Assembly: GCA_022072025.1 (NCBI GenBank) | Contig: JAJVIP010000010.1 | Coordinates: forward strand, 62,001-126,000 | Origin: Elusimicrobiota bacterium | Lineage (GTDB): Bacteria > Elusimicrobiota > Elusimicrobia > F11 | Direction: 5' to 3' | DNA: 64,000 bases | Shown here: positions 29,773 to 37,073 of the stretch, in pieces | Numbering within the stretch: the first letter of the stretch is position 1 | Layout of the letters: the number at the start of each line of letters is the position of its first letter | Made by a program: the position numbers and the translations under genes | The notes under the pieces: generated by a model | What the model saw: only the letters and a program-made list of their open reading frames with translations | What the model was told of the DNA's origin: nothing | Databases searched by the model: none

Positions 29773-30600
29773 TTACCTGGCGAATTTCCGGCCGATGCAC
29801 CGCGACCAATAACCACATCGCGCGGCGGAACAGTGCCATCCGTTGGGATTGGGATAAAAAACGCCGGATTGGATCACACGGGCAACCTGCTCAATCAAGC
29901 GGAGGAGGAACCGGCAATCGTCGTTGGTGCGTCTGGTGGAAATTTGAACCGCCTTGGGGTTTTTATTTTTGACAATGGTGTCGAGGCGGAGGCCTTTCTC
30001 AATTTGGTTCCGCGTGGCGCGAAAACCCAAACTGTAGATACCAAGCTGGATGTCCTTGTCCACGTCATCCTGATTAGGGGTCTTGCTGTAAGCTTTGTTA
30101 TCGGCGATGAACCCGTCTTTATCGACCAAGTCCCACACACCGACCAAGTCGTATGGAAAATCGTCGCCTAGGTTGACCGTGAATCTCTCCTCCACCAGCA
30201 GGGGCCGAACCCGAGGCGCAATCAATTTATGGTGAACGGTTGTGATCGCGATGCCTTCATCTTTTAAATCGCCAGGGTTCTCATCCGACTCAAACGCGAT
30301 CTCCTCTGCTTTGAGCGCAGTCTCATACTCTGCCGCGTAAAATTCCTGCATGTGATTGAGTGGGAGGTCCTGCTCAGATTTGATTTTCTGCCGGTAGTTC
30401 TCCTCCACCGTTTTGTGCCACACTTTGCTCTGCATCATGGCGCCGGTGGGCGGGACTTTCTTCCCCTCGATGTACCGGAAGCGAAATTGTTCCGGACAAC
30501 GGAGGAACATGCTGATTTGGGTGGCGCTCAGATGTTTCTTTTCCGGTTTGGCCGGCTCTGTGATCGGGGTTTTAGTGTCCAATGGAGAACCCCTCAACAA
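29773..30600 (-). CDS. RecB/Cas4-like PD-(D/E)XK nuclease
   Basis: This 275-residue protein has an N-terminal SATQISMFLRCPEQFRFRYI, the classic first motif of PDDEXK_1 nucleases. GVWDLVDKDGFIADNKAYSK follows, with Asp in the first strand and D-x-K in the second as catalytic residues. A C-terminal cysteine cluster (HCSAARCGYWSRC) together with Cys near residue 35 may hold an Fe-S or zinc centre, as in Cas4/AddB. It would act as an exonuclease with the RecA-like ATPase downstream. Two TTG codons (30600, 30597) are the only starts, so initiation is probably coupled to upstream translation. Confidence 0.75.
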   Translation of the reverse strand: MLRGSPLDTKTPITEPAKPEKKHLSATQISMFLRCPEQFRFRYIEGKKVPPTGAMMQSKVWHKTVEENYRQKIKSEQDLPLNHMQEFYAAEYETALKAEEIAFESDENPGDLKDEGIAITTVHHKLIAPRVRPLLVEERFTVNLGDDFPYDLVGVWDLVDKDGFIADNKAYSKTPNQDDVDKDIQLGIYSLGFRATRNQIEKGLRLDTIVKNKNPKAVQISTRRTNDDCRFLLRLIEQVARVIQSGVFYPNPNGWHCSAARCGYWSRCIGRKFAR

Positions 30601-30646
30601 TCATGGCGGCAAATGTGGTGATGAACAAAAGAATGCAGACGGCCAT
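30572..30646 (-). CDS. Possible tiny membrane peptide
   Basis: A 24-residue frame (MAVCILLFITTFAAMIVEG then FSIGH) forms one hydrophobic helix and overlaps the TTG start of the nuclease gene by 29 nt. The frame is open further upstream without a normal start codon, but a GGGAGGAAG site lies ~50 nt before. It would fill the otherwise empty gap 30601-30735. It may be a coupling leader rather than a functional peptide. Confidence 0.25.
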   Translation of the reverse strand: MAVCILLFITTFAAMIVEGFSIGH

Positions 30647-30735
30647 ACACGCAGACAGGATCTCGATCTTGACTTCCTCCCAATTCCGCCAGTACCACCG
30701 CCTGGACAGGAATTGAAGCGAGGCGACCCATCGTC

Positions 30736-31056
30736 TTAACCGTTCGCCGATTCCTTTCCCTTGGTTTCGCCATCGGCGAAGTGCTTCTTCTTTCGTAAAC
30801 GGGCGACCTTGAAAGCCGCCTCGCCGAAAGCGCGGCTGATGCAATCGGTGAATATTTGCGCTATGCACTGTCCAACCTCGGTTGTTTTGTCGATCACGCA
30901 TACCCGTTTCTCCTTATCGAAATTAAAGGAGCCGTCCAGACGTACCCGGGGTTTCCCGTAAATGCTTTCGGCATTTAGAACCGCCCAGCAAAGCGTCTCT
31001 TCAATCTCTTTGGCTGGGACTTCTTCTTTGAATTCGAACCGGTAAACTGCGTCCAT
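30736..31056 (-). CDS. Small phage early protein, unknown
   Basis: This 106-residue protein opens with VYRFEFKEEVPAKEIEETLCWAVLNAESIYG, followed by a two-strand segment (RVRLDGSFNFDKEKRVCVIDKTT) and a helix with a basic end. The layout suggests a small alpha/beta domain. It lies between the sigma factor and the RecB-like nuclease in the early transcript. Similar short proteins are common in temperate-phage recombination blocks, but no name can be given. Confidence 0.55.
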   Translation of the reverse strand: MDAVYRFEFKEEVPAKEIEETLCWAVLNAESIYGKPRVRLDGSFNFDKEKRVCVIDKTTEVGQCIAQIFTDCISRAFGEAAFKVARLRKKKHFADGETKGKESANG

Positions 31057-31115
31057 AGCGTCTCCACTACCTAAGAGACGGGAAACGCGGCCGGATTGTC
31101 AGAACTATTTTTTGG

Positions 31116-31718
31116 TTAGATATATCCGCCAAGGCCCTCCTCGTCGAAAACCGCCCGGATCCGATTAATTTCCAGATAGAGGGTCGGCCTCTTCATGCGA
31201 ACCGCTGTTGCGACCTTATCGACTGTCCGGTATGTCATAAGCAACCGGCACACGCGCCTCTGGAACGACGTCAGTTTTCCGAGCGCGGATCCCAGCGCGA
31301 GCCGTATTTCCTCCTCCTCGGCCAACCGCCGTTTCCCGCTCCGCCCAAACGAATCGTCCTCGCTGAGGATGTCTTCGTAAGTAACGGACTCTCCTTCTTC
31401 TCCTTGGCCGAGCTCTCGATGCAGGGAATCGGATTTGAGTTGCCCTTCCCTTTTTTTGCTTTTGGCTTTTTCGATGAGATCACGGATCCGGTTGTCGAGA
31501 ATCCGCCCCATCACCGATTTTCCTTTTGATTGGAGCTGGGCCGCGGCAGAACCTCCTTTTTTTCGCAGGAAAATATGGAGCAACAGCTCTTGTTCCAAAT
31601 CCCCAGCGTCCTCCTGCGTAAACCCGAACTTCCCGATCAACCTTCTCGCCTTCTTCTTCGCCAACTTCACTTCCCACTTCTCGAACGACGTGTAACCGAA
31701 CTTCCTTTGGTTGGACAT
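31116..31718 (-). CDS. Phage-encoded sigma-70-like factor
   Basis: This 200-residue protein has a region 2-like helix set (KKARRLIGKFGFTQEDAGD, LEQELLLHIFLRK, RILDNRIRDLIEKA). An acidic linker (EEGESVTYEDILSEDD) and a region 4-like HTH follow (LTSFQRRVCRLLMTYRTVDK, AVRMKRPTLYLEINRI). Its small size and lack of region 3 fit ECF or phage late sigma factors. A GGAGGAGG site precedes the ATG. The leader holds a strong intrinsic terminator and paired hairpins, so its own expression may be gated. It probably controls the leftward late or cassette genes. Confidence 0.7.
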   Translation of the reverse strand: MSNQRKFGYTSFEKWEVKLAKKKARRLIGKFGFTQEDAGDLEQELLLHIFLRKKGGSAAAQLQSKGKSVMGRILDNRIRDLIEKAKSKKREGQLKSDSLHRELGQGEEGESVTYEDILSEDDSFGRSGKRRLAEEEEIRLALGSALGKLTSFQRRVCRLLMTYRTVDKVATAVRMKRPTLYLEINRIRAVFDEEGLGGYI

Positions 31719-31780
31719 GATGTCCTCCTCCGGATCTCGTCCGGAGGCAGGACTGGCAGGAAGAACTCACGTCCCCGCGC

Positions 31781-31834
31781 AAAAAAAAGCCCAGTCGCAC
31801 CCAAGGACGTGATCCTTGTTTGCGCGACTGGGCT
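31781..31834 (-). terminator. Strong intrinsic terminator in the sigma-factor leader
   Basis: On the minus strand 31834-31788 folds with an 11-bp outer stem (AGCCCAGTCGC with its complement) and an inner stem CAAGGA/TCCTTG. Eight T residues follow at 31788-31781. It stands 63 nt before the sigma ATG and ~250 nt after the upstream zinc-finger gene. It must be bypassed for sigma expression unless a promoter lies in the short remaining leader. Confidence 0.75.
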
Positions 31835-31864
31835 CCAGCAGGCGCTGGCACTAGGCTCTGGCCC

Positions 31865-32002
31865 GCTTTTGGCTCTGTTAGAGTCGCTGTCTATTGATGG
31901 TGATACTCAGGAGAGAAAATACTCCTGTTCGAGCGGCGCGACTTGGCACGAGCAATGTCGTCCGTTAGAACGGCGGTTTGCTTTTGGCTCTCTTAGAGAC
32001 GC
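31865..32002 (-). repeat. Paired hairpin repeats in the 364-nt sigma leader
   Basis: The gap 31719-32082 has no gene. Besides the terminator it holds two copies of a ~22-nt unit at 31865-31886 and 31980-32002. On the RNA strand each reads as a short hairpin CTCTAA(C/G)AGAG followed by CCAAAAGC. A further small palindrome (CCGTTCTAACGG) lies at about 31963-31974. The tandem arrangement before a terminator resembles nut/put-type antitermination sites or binding sites for an RNA-binding regulator. Confidence 0.45.
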
Positions 32003-32082
32003 GACGTTAAAATTCCTGTCGATTAAATTGGTGTGTTACTGCGTCCGGCATCCGCCGATTCAAAAACGTGGCTTCATGTCAG

Positions 32083-32286
32083 CTATATGAGGGATAATTT
32101 GGAGGGAGATACTTCTTCGCGAGAGGTTTTAATTAACCGGCGGCAGCGTTTACACCATGTCACGACCGTCCCGTACAGAAGATGGGTATGAAACTTTTTC
32201 TTACAAAAATGGCACATGATCCGGATTGCTCCGGGGATCGATCCCGGCAAATTGTCTTCTTCCTGTTCTTTCTTCATAATCTCCAT
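32083..32286 (-). CDS. Com-like zinc-finger protein
   Basis: From ATG at 32286 (MEIMKKEQEEDN) the protein has 67 residues, with a four-cysteine site: C25-x2-C28 (MCHFCKK) and C45-x2-C48 (TWCKRCRR). This resembles Mu Com, a zinc-finger protein that binds mRNA to stimulate translation of the mom operon. The rest is basic and Ser/Lys-rich. GGAGG lies before the ATG. It is the first leftward early gene, upstream of the sigma leader hairpins, which could be its RNA targets. The Com link is by pattern only. Confidence 0.5.
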   Translation of the reverse strand: MEIMKKEQEEDNLPGSIPGAIRIMCHFCKKKFHTHLLYGTVVTWCKRCRRLIKTSREEVSPSKLSLI

Positions 32287-32609
32287 CTTGTAGTCCTCCC
32301 TCCTAATTTCTGTCACCGTAAATAACAGAAGCCTTCTCCGCCGGCCACGAGACCGGGAAGCAGGCTTATCGCCTTGTATAGAGGGGATCGTGAATTGACC
32401 GCGGTGACTTCAGGCGGACTCCGGATCCAGTGGATCCTGCAGTCTCAGTCCCAAATCGGTCTATTCATTACATACAGTGCAAAGTATACGGACGAGACAT
32501 TTGATATCAAGAGGATAAAAAGATTTCTTGCCCGGTATCCCCGCTAACCCGTCCTTCCCTATTTATATTTCACACTCATCGCTTGCCCTTCCACTACCCC
32601 AAAGAGAAA
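32287..32609. promoter_or_regulatory. Divergent intergenic region between early phage genes and defence genes
   Basis: This 323-bp stretch separates a leftward and a rightward gene and must hold their promoters. I see no open frame. It contains two GGATCC palindromes three bases apart (32423-32437), giving an extended inverted repeat, and an AT-rich segment (32500-32525) ahead of the rightward gene. No promoter can be fixed with confidence. Confidence 0.35.
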
Positions 32610-34088
32610 ATGCGGACGATGATATTTCACGCTTCCGACTTTCATGTGTACTTCCAGCCGGCCAGCTGCGACCTGCGGGTTTACCTTCGGCACAAAGGCG
32701 AGCCGGAAGCCAAGCCGAGTCCCTACGTGGAGGTGTTGAAAAAACTCGGTGATCGCCATGAAGCAAGCCATCTTCAAACATTCCCTGAATTCATCGACAT
32801 GAAAGCCGGCATGGACCGCGAGAGGCGCACCATTGAGGCGATCAAAAACAGGGCGCCGGTCATCTATCAGGCGCGATTCAAGGCCACACTGCCGGTGAAT
32901 GGAATCACGTGCGAAGTCATTGGTGAACCGGACTTTCTCATAGCCACACCGAACGGCTACATCATTCGCGATTCAAAAATGGCTCGCCGGGTGACCAAGG
33001 ATGATCACCCGGAAATTCTTCACCAACTCCGAATCTATGGCTGGCTCTTTGAAAAAAACTTAGAGGAACCGCCACATCGATTGGAGGCGCACAGCGGAAC
33101 CGGCGAAATTATTGAGATTCCTTACAATAATGGCGATGGAACAATCGAAACGCTGGAACGGATCATCTCGATCCGTCTGGCTGAAAGTGAGCCCTACAGC
33201 CCCGTGGGGTGGTCGAAGTGCGGTGGGTGCGGTTACAACGAGCGCTGCTGGAACCAAGCAAAAGAAAACAAGGACGTGGCGCTGCTTGTCGCCGTGGATC
33301 AGAATCTCGCATTCGCCTTGCGCGCAAATGGCGTTTCCACCATAGATGAACTCCTGAAAAGCTACACCGACCAGAGTTTGGCGGAGTTAAAGAAGCCTTG
33401 GGGCAACAAGACGCAAAAAGTCGGCAAGCGCGCGGGCTCGATCCTGAGAAATGCGCGGGCCTACAAATCGGGCCAGGAGATTCTTCTTAAACCGCCCGAC
33501 CTACCGGCCCACGACAACTACGTGATGTTTGACTTGGAAGGCATGCCGCCTCAATTTAATGAGTTGGACAAAATTTACCTCTGGGGAATTCAGGTTTATG
33601 GAAAGGTCCCCGGAGAATTCCATCCGGCAGTAGCCGGCTTCGGTCCGGAGGGCGACCGGGAGGGATGGGAGATGTTCTTAGCGGAGGCCCGGAATGTCTT
33701 TAAGAAATACGGAGACACTATTCCCTTCGTCCACTGGGCCCCTTATGAAAAAACATTTTTGAACCGATATATCGACCGTTATGGGGATCCAGACGGCACC
33801 GGCCAAAAGGTCATCGACAATTTATTGGATTTGTTGGTGGTAACGAAGGACTCGCTCGCCCTTCCCTTGCCCAGTTACAGTCTCAAGGTCATCGAGCCCT
33901 ATGTTGGTTTCAAGCGCACCCAGGACGAATACGGCGGTCAATGGTCGATGGCCAAATACATTGAGGCCACCGAAATGGAAGATCCCCAGGAGCGCGACGC
34001 TGTCATGAACGAGATTTTGGTTTACAACAAAGAAGATCTGGCGTCGATGTGGGCGATTTTCGAGTGGTTAATGTCCAAAAAGGCGTAA
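32610..34088 (+). CDS. TM0106-type RecB-like nuclease with RNase H-like exonuclease domain
   Basis: This ~492-residue protein starts with a Cas4/RecB-type fold: CDLRVYLRHKGE, a core GEPDFLIATPNGYIIRDSKMAR (split; Asp and D-x-K catalytic pair) and LHQLRIYGWLF. A cysteine cluster CGGCGYNERC follows near 220. A helical linker leads to a DEDD-like RNase H domain with YVMFDLEGMP, FVHWAPYEK and YNKEDLASMW. The family is known as TM0106 RecB-like nucleases, often found near CRISPR or defence genes. ATG at 32610 is chosen over 32583 because the extra nine residues are not conserved-looking. It precedes a 5'-nucleotidase gene in the same direction. Confidence 0.8.
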   Translation: MRTMIFHASDFHVYFQPASCDLRVYLRHKGEPEAKPSPYVEVLKKLGDRHEASHLQTFPEFIDMKAGMDRERRTIEAIKNRAPVIYQARFKATLPVNGITCEVIGEPDFLIATPNGYIIRDSKMARRVTKDDHPEILHQLRIYGWLFEKNLEEPPHRLEAHSGTGEIIEIPYNNGDGTIETLERIISIRLAESEPYSPVGWSKCGGCGYNERCWNQAKENKDVALLVAVDQNLAFALRANGVSTIDELLKSYTDQSLAELKKPWGNKTQKVGKRAGSILRNARAYKSGQEILLKPPDLPAHDNYVMFDLEGMPPQFNELDKIYLWGIQVYGKVPGEFHPAVAGFGPEGDREGWEMFLAEARNVFKKYGDTIPFVHWAPYEKTFLNRYIDRYGDPDGTGQKVIDNLLDLLVVTKDSLALPLPSYSLKVIEPYVGFKRTQDEYGGQWSMAKYIEATEMEDPQERDAVMNEILVYNKEDLASMWAIFEWLMSKKA

Positions 34089-34152
34089 AACTGGCTTGTT
34101 CTAATTTGGATGGAACCTTGAAACACCGCGAAAAACCGTCAATCATGAATAC

Positions 34153-35070
34153 ATGCCCTTTTCTTTTAATGACAAGTTGGTCATCGCGGTTTCATCCAGA
34201 GCCCTCTTCGATCTTGAGGCAGAGAACAAGGTATTCAACCAAAAGGGACTAAAAACATACCGGCAACTCCAACGTCGGAATGAACGTAAAATTCTTCGCA
34301 AGGGTACGGCGTTCTCACTCGTCCAAAAGCTTCTAAAGTTAAATCAACTTCTCTCCACCGAATTGACTGAAGTTGTTTTAGTCTCGAACAACGATGCTGA
34401 CACGGCCGTTCGTATTTTCAACTCCATCGAAAAGTATTCCCTACCTATTCTTCGCGCTGCGTTCACAAATGGTGCACCAAAATTCAAGTATCTTAAGGCG
34501 TTTAATTCCAAGCTATATTTATCCTGTAGCACTCATGACGTCAGAGAAGCCCTCGAGAAAGGGTTTGCCGCGGCGCACGTTGTTCATAAGAAATCAACCA
34601 CCCTTCTAAATGGAACCCACGATGATGAATTACGCATTGGATTTGACTTTGATGGCGTCCTGGCGGATGACAGCGCGGAATCGGTATATCAGCGGAAAGA
34701 CTTGAAGGCATTTGTCTCGTATGAAAAACGGTTTGCGAAAAAATCTCATCGCCCTGGACCAATCTATGAATTCCTAAAAGCGATTGGTCAGCTAAGGCAG
34801 GTAGCGGAAGATAAGGCAGGGAAAAATCACCCAAAAATTCGAACTGCAATCGTCACTGCAAGGGACGCCCGGGTACATAAGCGGTTAGTAACGACTTGCC
34901 GCAACAAAGGCCTCATCATTGATGAAACCTTCTTTTTAGGTGGCGCCGAGAAAGCACCATTCATTAATTCTTTCGCTCCGGATATTTACTTTGATGATCA
35001 ACTCAAACATCTCGAACCTGCCAAGAATGTGGCCACAGCTTTTGTCCCATACGGCATAGTCAATCGCTGA
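34153..35070 (+). CDS. Cytosolic 5'-nucleotidase family protein
   Basis: This 305-residue protein resembles the cN-I/PF06189 5'-nucleotidases: N-terminal KLVIAVSSRALFDLEAEN, a middle LRAAFTNG, and a nucleophile motif IGFDFDGVLADD (D-x-D). VTARDARVHKRLV and a late IYFDDQLKHL complete the HAD-like site. It would hydrolyse nucleoside monophosphates. It follows the RecB-like nuclease by 64 nt and may act on the products of DNA degradation or lower nucleotide pools as part of a defence response. The latter is inference. Confidence 0.8.
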   Translation: MPFSFNDKLVIAVSSRALFDLEAENKVFNQKGLKTYRQLQRRNERKILRKGTAFSLVQKLLKLNQLLSTELTEVVLVSNNDADTAVRIFNSIEKYSLPILRAAFTNGAPKFKYLKAFNSKLYLSCSTHDVREALEKGFAAAHVVHKKSTTLLNGTHDDELRIGFDFDGVLADDSAESVYQRKDLKAFVSYEKRFAKKSHRPGPIYEFLKAIGQLRQVAEDKAGKNHPKIRTAIVTARDARVHKRLVTTCRNKGLIIDETFFLGGAEKAPFINSFAPDIYFDDQLKHLEPAKNVATAFVPYGIVNR

Positions 35071-35112
35071 AAATCATCCATCCATAAGCAAGTTAAATAA
35101 CGATCAATAAGT

Positions 35113-35658
35113 TTATTCTTGTCGTAATTTGACGATGTGGCTTCGACGACTTGCTTCTTCATCGCACCTTTCATAAGAAAATACAGTTGAGCCAGCTTTG
35201 CTGAATGCTTTTTTCATGTTAACGGGAAGGACAAAAAACTCTGTTTGGCGCATATTCCCTTCAACAAAAAATCCGATAACGAGAAAAATCGAAATCTTCG
35301 TCATCCCCTTTTTCTTGAATTCGGTTCGTAGCTTTTTTAATTTGTCATCCAAATTCGATAAATGCAGTGGAGAGTTTTTCTGCTGTGTCGCCAAATAGAA
35401 AAACTGAGGCGCTTCGCTTCCCTTGAAAACCACTCCTTGGCTGTCGGCTGCCAGGCCGTCAAGAAACGCATGCTCAAGAGGCTGTGGCGCAACTCCATTG
35501 TTCTGAAGGACTGAAAAAAACAGTTCCTTCAAAGTTCGATGCCGATCAGAATTCTTCGGAGAACGTCCATCCCTTTCAATCACAGGTTTGGGTGGGTAGT
35601 TAGGGTCAATTTTTGAGAAGTTGAGGTTGCCACCCCAATCGACGGGCTTATACTTCAT
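35113..35658 (-). CDS. Unknown protein at the end of the restriction-like operon
   Basis: This 181-residue protein has no signal peptide. The middle has a helical stretch (TLKELFFSVLQNNGVAPQPLEHAFLDGL), followed by strands (GVVFKGSEAPQFFYLATQQ; KISIFLVIGFFVEGN; TEFFVLPVNMKKAF). It lies 21 nt after the EVE/nuclease gene on the same strand, so it may be the fifth gene of that operon. I do not recognise the family. Confidence 0.5.
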   Translation of the reverse strand: MKYKPVDWGGNLNFSKIDPNYPPKPVIERDGRSPKNSDRHRTLKELFFSVLQNNGVAPQPLEHAFLDGLAADSQGVVFKGSEAPQFFYLATQQKNSPLHLSNLDDKLKKLRTEFKKKGMTKISIFLVIGFFVEGNMRQTEFFVLPVNMKKAFSKAGSTVFSYERCDEEASRRSHIVKLRQE

Positions 35659-35679
35659 TTTATTTTTTCCTGCTTTTGA

Positions 35680-36972
35680 TCAAGATAAGAACCGCAGGCT
35701 CTTTTCCGACCCATTGGAAAATCCGTTTGGGACAGGCCAACAGACATGGATGGTTCGATCATTTAAAAGGTAGTCGACAACCCAATGAAATCCATCCGGC
35801 GGTGCCGTCTGCAACACCAAGCACAACCCTACGTTATGGGCCGATCGACGATACTTGTATCGGTATTCATAAAGCTGAGCGATACCATGTCTGACCTGGG
35901 ATAAGAAATTTCCATCGTGGGTACTCTTCACTTCGAAGATCCAATTGGCATCTCCGATCTTGGCAAACAGATCGACTTGCGAATTGACCGTTGTCTCATA
36001 ACCTTTCGCGCGTAATGTCTCTGCCAGTTTATTCAATAGCGCTTTGTGCGCGTTGTTTGATTTCTCCAATCTGGCGGCCCGTTCTGCAGGATCTGTTACC
36101 GTTGAGGACGGAGTGATACGAGAGGCGTCTTGGGAGTTATAGGGCTTTTCGTCTACATCAGGTCGCGTGTTGATACGTCCATTGTCGCCATGATTTGATT
36201 GGTTGAATTCTTCCTGGCGATGCCTGAGCCCTTCTTCCAATAACTCAAACTGTGATTGGCTTAATTGAAATCCATGTTGCGGCAGGCCCTCGATATTCAA
36301 AAGTGTTTTCACCTCAGACAGGGGAATCCCTTTGCGGGGAGGAACTGGCACGTCAGTCTTGACCTTTCGTTTAAAAATCCAGCGTTTTCCACCGCGTAAT
36401 TGTTCAGGCTCTGGGATATATTCACGGTCGTCCACGACTGTCCCACTCGCAAAGAGGGCCTTTGCGCCTTCAACCTTGACCTCTGGATGCCGACCGACCT
36501 CATAAAAAACCACTCTGTCGCCTTGCTTAACCTCAGTGTCCTTTTTGATGTTTTTCTCATGGAACCACATGAAAAGATTATCGAGATCGCGACCTTCCTG
36601 TGGCCAATACTCCTCAAACCAATAATTTCGAGCGACTTCCACATTCCGGCCGGTTTCATTCCAATGAGTAAAAACGCGATGAAGCTCTTCAGCAAAAAAA
36701 GATTTGTCGTCCTGTCCTTTTTGGCGTCCCAATTCTTTCGCTAATCGAAAGAATCCAGCGCCGGGCATTTTGTCCTTCGGGTTAACCACTACGGCGCTCA
36801 ACATTGGTCGCCCCTGGGCAACTTCGTGTTTGGAAATTTCTCCAAGATAGATGAAAAGCTGGCGCATTCCTGCGCCGTCTCGGATTCCAATTGACCTTCC
36901 TACCGGCTTGTAAAAATCGGTTTTGCCCTGACGGGCAACATCTTTTAGAAGATCGTATAGCTTCTCATGCAT
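35680..36972 (-). CDS. EVE/PUA-like reader fused to a PD-(D/E)XK nuclease
   Basis: This 430-residue protein has an N-terminal domain (1-100, with RQLFIYLGEI and AVVVNPKDKMPG). A middle EVE/PUA-like domain spans ~130-250: LFMWFHEK, GDRVVFYEVG, ALFASGTVV, RWIFKRKVKTDVPVPP and LSQSQFELLEEGL. A C-terminal nuclease spans ~310-420 with Asp334 (QVDLFA) and E347-V-K349 (WIFEVKS) as catalytic residues. EVE domains read modified bases, so the protein could be a modification-dependent restriction enzyme. It follows the methylase gene by ~100 nt on the same strand. Confidence 0.75.
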   Translation of the reverse strand: MHEKLYDLLKDVARQGKTDFYKPVGRSIGIRDGAGMRQLFIYLGEISKHEVAQGRPMLSAVVVNPKDKMPGAGFFRLAKELGRQKGQDDKSFFAEELHRVFTHWNETGRNVEVARNYWFEEYWPQEGRDLDNLFMWFHEKNIKKDTEVKQGDRVVFYEVGRHPEVKVEGAKALFASGTVVDDREYIPEPEQLRGGKRWIFKRKVKTDVPVPPRKGIPLSEVKTLLNIEGLPQHGFQLSQSQFELLEEGLRHRQEEFNQSNHGDNGRINTRPDVDEKPYNSQDASRITPSSTVTDPAERAARLEKSNNAHKALLNKLAETLRAKGYETTVNSQVDLFAKIGDANWIFEVKSTHDGNFLSQVRHGIAQLYEYRYKYRRSAHNVGLCLVLQTAPPDGFHWVVDYLLNDRTIHVCWPVPNGFSNGSEKSLRFLS

Positions 36973-37073
36973 AGATATTCTCAGCTTGTTGTGAGCACTT
37001 TAATGAAAACAACAATTTTTTCCTTCGACGGATTGCGTTCAAACCGCATCGCTTCTTGAAGAATGCTTGCAAT

